From contig JADGJH010000189.1 of the NCBI GenBank assembly GCA_027596945.1, positions 1 through 24,584 on the forward strand: DNA of 24,584 bases. The letters are read 5' to 3'. This DNA comes from Physocladia obscura (Eukaryota; Chytridiomycota; Chytridiomycetes; Chytridiales; Chytriomycetaceae). Below, one piece after another: positions 19,214 to 24,584 of this stretch. The stretch's first letter is position 1, and each line of letters starts with the position of its first letter. Made by a program: the position numbers and the translations under genes. A model generated the notes under the pieces. That model made no database searches and was not told the origin of the DNA. It worked only from the letters and a program-made list of their open reading frames with translations.

Positions 19214-19643
19214 TCAGTTATATCCAGCAAGCAAGTTATCAATGTTTGGACACGCAGAGAATGGATCCGAGCCATAGTCAACATATTTGATTTTGTCATT
19301 CAGTATCTAATAAGAACTAGGCTGGCTCGGAAAAAATGTGCTTCTGCCTTATGTAGTCGGTTTGACTGCTAACAAAAGTATCCAAGGTCTTGAGCTGGAC
19401 AGTATTAAGGCTGTGGTCAACTGAGAAGTTGAGGTTGTAGTTAGAGACAAACTTTTTTGTGATGTCAAGAAAATCAGCTGAGTTCATAATATGATCGATA
19501 CTGCTGGCAGAACTTCCCGATAAATTTTACAAGTTTCGCGTTTTTGCCGTCAGATTTGACGACTTATTGTTCACCAGTATTATAATAACAGTGAGGGCAG
19601 GAAAGCTCTGACCACGAAGTAGAACTGATTTGAAGGTTGTCAT
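19214..19643 (-). CDS. Unrecognised small protein (about 75 aa), spliced
   Basis: Two neighbouring minus-strand stretches read like real protein and join cleanly: 19477-19374 (DFLDITKKFVSNYNLNFSVD and on to VQLKTLDTF) and 19306-19214 (ILNDKIKYVDYGSDPFSACP and on to DNLLAGYN, stop TGA). The 67-bp intron has GT and AG ends in phase 0. A possible first exon 19643-19613 (MTTFKSVLLR) joins in phase 1; otherwise an ATG at 19487 would start a 68-residue protein. The composition is balanced, with no membrane helix or signal peptide. I do not recognise the family. It is divergent from the dsRBD/OAS-like gene, with 176 bp between starts, and convergent with RIX1. Confidence 0.5.
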
Positions 19644-19819
19644 CTTCGATTATTTTCGTTATTTTTAAATTTTATTTATGTTTGCTATTGCGAGTGAAGC
19701 TGATACAGAGGACTTTTTAAGTTTACAAAATCAATTGCAGAGCTTGCAACCTCTCTTCTTGAGCAGAGAGCTTGCACAAGCAATATTTTCATTTTTTATT
19801 TGAAAAGAAACATTGTTTT

Positions 19820-22800
19820 ATGTCTGCCAAAGATTACGTTTCCCAGTTGGAAGTAAAGTGTTCAAAACTGGGCATCGCCGCTTCTAGGCCAAACTATGAA
19901 ATTGCGGAAAAGCGCGGGAAAGATCATGACGTGAGCTTCGCTATCAATCGCAAGTATCATTAATCATTAAACACCCGGCAATGTCAACGCCGAATTCAAC
20001 AACAGCCTCTCTTCAAGATGCGAGTATTCGTTTCAAACTCCTCATACGTGGGCATCGAGTGGTGCAAATCGTCGAAATTGGCCAGACAAGAAGTAATTGC
20101 TACCGAGTCCGATTATTACATAACAACTCAACCTGATATGCAAATACAAACAGGCAGCGCGCGTTGCTTTAATCAACTTGGGTTGGTTGGACTCTGTCGT
20201 CGTGGGAAATCATTCGTCAGTTCAAATGGAGGACTCGCAATCGTCGAACGCGATAAATGAAATCCTGCCTCCACAAGTAAACTCTACCCAAAAAAAAAAC
20301 CAGGAAATAATATCATGGCTTTCTGAAATTGCTCAAGGATCCAATGCCGTGCTCACTGAGATGTACAGTGCGGCTGGGTCTGGTGAATTCAAATGCCACT
20401 TCATGTGGAATGCTCTTCGTTTACCCAGCTCCGAAATATTTCCAAGGAAAAAGGATGCAAAATCACAAGCAGCGCAGCTAGCCCTTGATTACGTGTTGAA
20501 TGCGCACATCGAATCCGTCCATATACCCCCTCATCTTTTAAAGAAAATAATTCCAACTCGGGTGGGTGTCAGTTCCTCTCAAAATATTGATTCTTCAGCA
20601 ACTCTTCAGCAAGTGCCATTATTCGATACTCGAATGGTCGCAAATTTACCTATTGAACAATCACAAGCTCAGCCTGTCGAATCATTCGTCATTGTTCCGC
20701 CCTTGTGTTCACAAACAAACCCCATGACCGACCTTCAAGTTTACGTCAAAAAAAACTCAATTGCTATTAAAAATTATTTCAAACAACTTGGCTCCGTAAA
20801 TACTTTTCTCACAATTTCATATAACGAAATTTCGAGCCCCACAGAATTCAAGTTTTCTGTTTCTCTCGATTCGCACGTCTTGTCGCAAAGTGATGGTTTT
20901 CCAAAGAAAATTCTTGCAAAGCGACACGCAGCGGAGCAGGCGCTTGAAGAATTGAAATCTATCGTTGAAGATGGTAACAACAAAGGAATTAAACGTCGTA
21001 AATTTGGCTCATCGATTGAAAGCGTTGCAAGTCCGTCAAGTGTTGATATCGTCGTCCATGAAGTTTGTTGTATTTTGTGTTGTAATTGGAATAAATTTTT
21101 TTTTTTGTATGGCAGACCGACGTTCACTCTGTGGTATGGAATCGTGAGCTCATCAAATTTGTCAGTGAGAATTTAACGCCTGGCTCCGACATGCTTAAAT
21201 GCAGAAAAAATATTTTGGCCAGTATTTGCCGTTCCTTCACGGCGAGCAAAAGTTTACACATTGGCAGAACTATTGTGTCTGGTCCATTTGGACGGTATTG
21301 GCTTTTATTTTAACAGTCTTTTGGTTTATTAACCAAGCTTGTCTTTCGCAGTGAAACAAATCTTGTATATGACTCCAACATCACAATTGTTTTGTTTCAG
21401 CGACCGAAACCGCCTTCCACCTTGGTTCTATTACAAAATTCTTCGGCGGCAGTAAATCTGAGCATGCAGTCTTTTTATGAACTTGTGTCTTCAGCTCTTA
21501 AGTCTTCTCCAATCAATGCAAGCATTGAAACGATTTTGCCGTTAGCGAAAAACAGTGGTTTGGAAGTTTGGTACAAAGGCATTCAATCTCTCAAACTGAC
21601 AATTCTCGAAGGAAAAGATTTCATGGATGAAAAAGATTTCATGAAACCAGAATTAGCATCACGAGTACAGCAAAGTCTAAGACACTCATGTGCATTGATT
21701 GAGATGCGGAAACAAATTTTAAAAATTAGAGAATCGGGAGAAGGTGAAAGTGGCGGCTATGTTAGTGGCAGTGGTGGTGGTTGTGGGATTAGCCAAGCTT
21801 TAATTGAATCATGTGTGTTAAATTTCATTTTTCCGTTATTTTTATCTATCTTTTTATTTTATTTTATTTTAATCACTAATATTTTCATAACTAGGGGAGC
21901 CAAATTACAGTGAATCGACACATTTGTTTTTCAAAAATCATCAACTTGAGCATCGAACTACTGGAAAAGTTGCAAGAGTTTTGAAATTCTGGGCAACTAC
22001 AGCTCTGGCATTTTTAGATGCAAAAGCTTTTGCTCAAGTTATGAATGTTTTGGATTTTGTGGCAGTTTGGGCGTATGACACTGTATGTTCACGTTTTCTC
22101 GCTTACTCTTCTGTTTTCTCAACTTTTATTTCTGGCCATAATCATTAGATGGAACGATCTGTTAATTTTGAGTCTTCTCGTTTATCGGCTTTTGCATCGT
22201 TTGAATTGACTTTGAAAACTTTGGAGAATTGGAAAAATATGAAGATTTTTTGGACAGGTTTTGCCATTTTTTGTCTTCTGCTTGCAATTTAACAACGATT
22301 AAAAAAACGCAGAACTATATCCTCGAACCGAAATTCAAGATTTTCTCAATCAAAATGGAGACAAACCGTTCATTTTACATCCAGCAAATCCTTTCTGTAA
22401 TTTATTTGAAAGCGTTTCGATTTCTGAATGGAGTAGAATTGGTGATTCTGCGAAAGAGGCACGCATTTTAGTCGAAAAGGTTGTTTTATCGATTTTTTTA
22501 CTATTCTTTTGTAGACTGAAAAAAATTGCACTAGGCGACTCTTGGTAGTCAACAGCTCGATTTTATCTCTGAAGTTCTGAAACCTCAATTGGATTTACCC
22601 AACTCGTTCGAAATTTCTTATTGTGATATAGGGACAAGTTTTGTTCTCCCCGCCCTTTTTTTCTGACTTATGAATCAAACCCTTTGGCACTGGCACATTT
22701 TCAAACACCTTTTTTTTTCAAAAGCTGAAATATTTTGATTTGCAAACAGGAATTGTGAGGTCTAAAGAACAGATTAATTACACGAACCCAGACGTTCAAA

Positions 22801-23174
22801 TATGCTTTGAGCCAGAGGAATTGGACCATATGGATCAAGAATGTGACACTGTGCCCACACAAGCTTACTCATCGATGGAAAAAATCATGCGCATAATCAT
22901 GGCAAAGCTTGCATACCATTCAAACAACTTTTCAATGAGTAACGCGCCAATTTCACCGCAACTTTCTGATGCCGCCCTTCAACTTGCAGATATTGTTAGC
23001 AAAGAAACACAAAACTGTGTGAAAATTGTAGGCGGAGGACAGATTTCGTTGAGTGGAGGTGATAATTTTGGTAAAGCTTTAACTGGAGCATCGGATGGTG
23101 TCATTGGAAGCTTGATGTGGCCAGTTGTTGGGGGTCGTTCGATTGTTTGTTTTCGCGTTCATGTTCGAGAGTAA
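19820..23174 (+). CDS. Triple-dsRBD protein with 2'-5'-oligoadenylate-synthetase-like (inactive-looking) core
   Basis: Ten phase-consistent exons: 19820-19930, 20018-20092, 20154-21062, 21116-21294, 21352-21812, 21895-22082, 22149-22257, 22313-22479, 22535-22637, 22750-23174; 908 residues. dsRBD 1 (about 5-73; QLEVKCSKLGIAASRPNYEI, SSKLARQEAARVALINLG), dsRBD 2 (113-179; KKDAKSQAAQLALDYVL) and dsRBD 3 (265-330; KKILAKRHAAEQALEEL) each end in the basic helix that grips dsRNA. A basic patch KGIKRRKF follows. From 366 comes a nucleotidyltransferase-like fold: SGPFGRETNLVYDSNITIVL lines up with the OAS P-loop and Asp-x-Asp strand, but both aspartates are replaced (Asn434, Thr436). Residues 641-733 resemble the OAS1 C-terminal domain (MKIFWTELYPR, KPFILHPANPFCNLF). 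The last 170 or so residues match nothing I know. NF45/NF90-type DZF proteins are a related alternative. Confidence 0.8.
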
Positions 23175-23288
23175 TATTGGTGTTTCCTTTTTTACCTATT
23201 CCAATGCAGACTTAAAATGGTGTTAAGTTTCAGTTATTAAAAAAAAGCTGCTTTTGAAAATAAGATTTGATATTCTTCATAAAATAAT

Positions 23289-24557
23289 TTAACTTTGTTG
23301 CTTTCTATCACTACTTGCTATTTTTTCTGCAACAAAGACCATATTTCTTGGAGATTCAGTTAAATCAAACAGATTTAACATGGAAAATCTGATACCATTA
23401 ATTCCACTTGCACCTCCTAAAATTCTAGATAATTCATCCATTTCCAATAAAAACACTGCTCTGTCCATCAACAAAAAACTTTCCAAAACTCGACTCAGCA
23501 GGCTCCGCGCACACAGCATCACAAAGTTTTCTCGCTCAGCATTTACAAACTGCGGCAATTCCAGAAAATCTCTAATGTCTTTATCAGATATTCTATCTTC
23601 AAGACCAATACATTTAAGTGCCTCGACTGCATATTCGACAAACCCACCTCCTCGTGCCGCCGCAGAAACTTTATTAAGCCGAAATTTGTGATACTTTCTT
23701 TCAGATTTGGGAACACGACACAATTGCGCTTCTTCAGTGCATTCACAGTATTCGTTATGCTCCCCAGTCGTTTTAATAGTCGTGTCGATTTTAAAATGAG
23801 ATAACAGCGCCGAAAAAAGAGACCGTTTGAAATGAGCACGCATATTGGTCACAACATCTTCACGTGAAAAAGTCTCAAAATTTTGGCACGCAAGGTTTCG
23901 CGCCTTATGACCGAGCGTTAGATGATGCGTGGCGCAAAGCTCACGTACATGTGTGCTTATTGGAAATCCAAATGTTGTCGCTGTTGTTTTTGGAGGAACA
24001 GACAACGGATTTTCCAGCGGTTGCACCGGCTCGGTGAGGAGGTTATAACAACACGGTACGATTGCGACAAATTTAACTTCTGGACATTTTTGAAATGCCC
24101 CCAGAATCGCGGATGACGATAAATCGCCACATGCATGCAAACCAACAAGCATAAAGTTGGTGTCGCTACCGTCAATGCTATTGCTAGAGCTGAGATCAGA
24201 TACAAGGTTCTGTAACGATTCAGCATCTACGTTCAAAGTCTTGTAAATTATTTCTTTTCGCGGTGCGGATTTCTTGTTGGAAAAATTGCTGTGTCTTGTA
24301 TCGCCAAACTTCCCCTTTTTGATATCTGCGCCACGTTTTTTTGAGCCAACTGTTTGGATTTGATCAAAATCAATGGCGACACAAGGCCGGCATGTTGTCA
24401 ATCGATGCGTGAGGTAGCCTTGTCCAGCGCCAATATCTATGATTGTTGTTGACTCTTGGTGATCGGAATTTTCAATCATGTCAATAATTACTTTCGAAAA
24501 GCGTTCAACTTCGTAAAGTTTTTTGCGCGACATTCCTGCAGAGACTGTGTCTTTACG
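23289..24557 (-). CDS. METTL25/RRNAD1-like methyltransferase, 5' part beyond the window
   Basis: The 3' exon of a Rossmann-fold methyltransferase, 422 codons. An acceptor at 24559-24558 opens the exon in frame (RKDTVSAGMSRKKLYEVERF), so the protein continues to the right of the window. The SAM-binding motif is DIGAGQGYLTHRL, followed by the acidic strand VAIDFDQIQ; LVGLHACGDLS and AIVPCCYNLL are the further signature motifs of the METTL25/RRNAD1 (Methyltransf_32) family. The substrate of this family is not settled in what I know; RNA and ribosomal targets have been suggested. A nonconserved basic insert (KKRGADIKKGKFGD) separates two core strands. It converges on the dsRBD/OAS-like gene with 114 bp between stops. 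Confidence 0.85.
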   Translation of the reverse strand, partial: RKDTVSAGMSRKKLYEVERFSKVIIDMIENSDHQESTTIIDIGAGQGYLTHRLTTCRPCVAIDFDQIQTVGSKKRGADIKKGKFGDTRHSNFSNKKSAPRKEIIYKTLNVDAESLQNLVSDLSSSNSIDGSDTNFMLVGLHACGDLSSSAILGAFQKCPEVKFVAIVPCCYNLLTEPVQPLENPLSVPPKTTATTFGFPISTHVRELCATHHLTLGHKARNLACQNFETFSREDVVTNMRAHFKRSLFSALLSHFKIDTTIKTTGEHNEYCECTEEAQLCRVPKSERKYHKFRLNKVSAAARGGGFVEYAVEALKCIGLEDRISDKDIRDFLELPQFVNAERENFVMLCARSLLSRVLESFLLMDRAVFLLEMDELSRILGGASGINGIRFSMLNLFDLTESPRNMVFVAEKIASSDRKQQS

Positions 24558-24584
24558 CTAAAAATGAAATGTGTGACAACAAAA

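Noticed and set aside
19133..19372. 79-codon plus-strand open frame
   Set aside because: It overlaps the better-supported minus-strand small gene and starts in a poly-A region with no recognisable motif.

Overview
The window looks like nuclear DNA of an early-diverging, possibly zoosporic (chytrid-like) fungus. This is inferred from densely packed genes, many short GT-AG introns (about 48-236 bp), AT-rich spacers and a fungal-type sulfate assimilation pathway. No ribosomal RNA or marker gene fixes the species. All exon models below were built by hand from splice signals, reading-frame phase and recalled family conservation. No database search was run.

Layout, left to right: a partial RRM protein (-) cut by the left edge; HSE1, an ESCRT-0 subunit (+); a 14-helix DHA2-type MFS transporter (-); a spacer with a tRNA-like, Pol III-type element (-); CAP1, F-actin capping protein alpha (-, 8 exons); MET5, sulfite reductase hemoprotein subunit (-, 5 exons); a 522-bp divergent promoter; MET16, PAPS reductase (+); TAH18, diflavin reductase (-, 9 exons); RIX1/PELP1-like ribosome biogenesis factor (+); a small unrecognised gene (-); a ten-exon gene for a protein with three double-stranded-RNA-binding domains and a 2'-5'-oligoadenylate-synthetase-like core (+); and a METTL25/RRNAD1-like methyltransferase (-) running off the right edge.

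MET5 and MET16 catalyse the last two reductions of sulfate assimilation (PAPS to sulfite, sulfite to sulfide). They sit head to head. Their shared promoter carries four ten-base palindrome-like sites resembling the Cys3/MetR bZIP operator, in two pairs spaced 31 and 20 bp apart, and a fifth copy lies in the MET16 intron. TAH18, next door, is a diflavin enzyme of cytosolic Fe-S assembly and is not the sulfite reductase flavoprotein.

The three observations most worth following: (1) the dsRBD x3 + OAS-like protein of about 908 residues, an animal-innate-immunity-like architecture whose catalytic aspartates appear to be replaced; (2) a last exon of MET5 that would add a single membrane helix to sulfite reductase, while leaving its intron unspliced gives a soluble enzyme one codon past the junction; (3) the sulfur-regulator-like operators at MET5/MET16.
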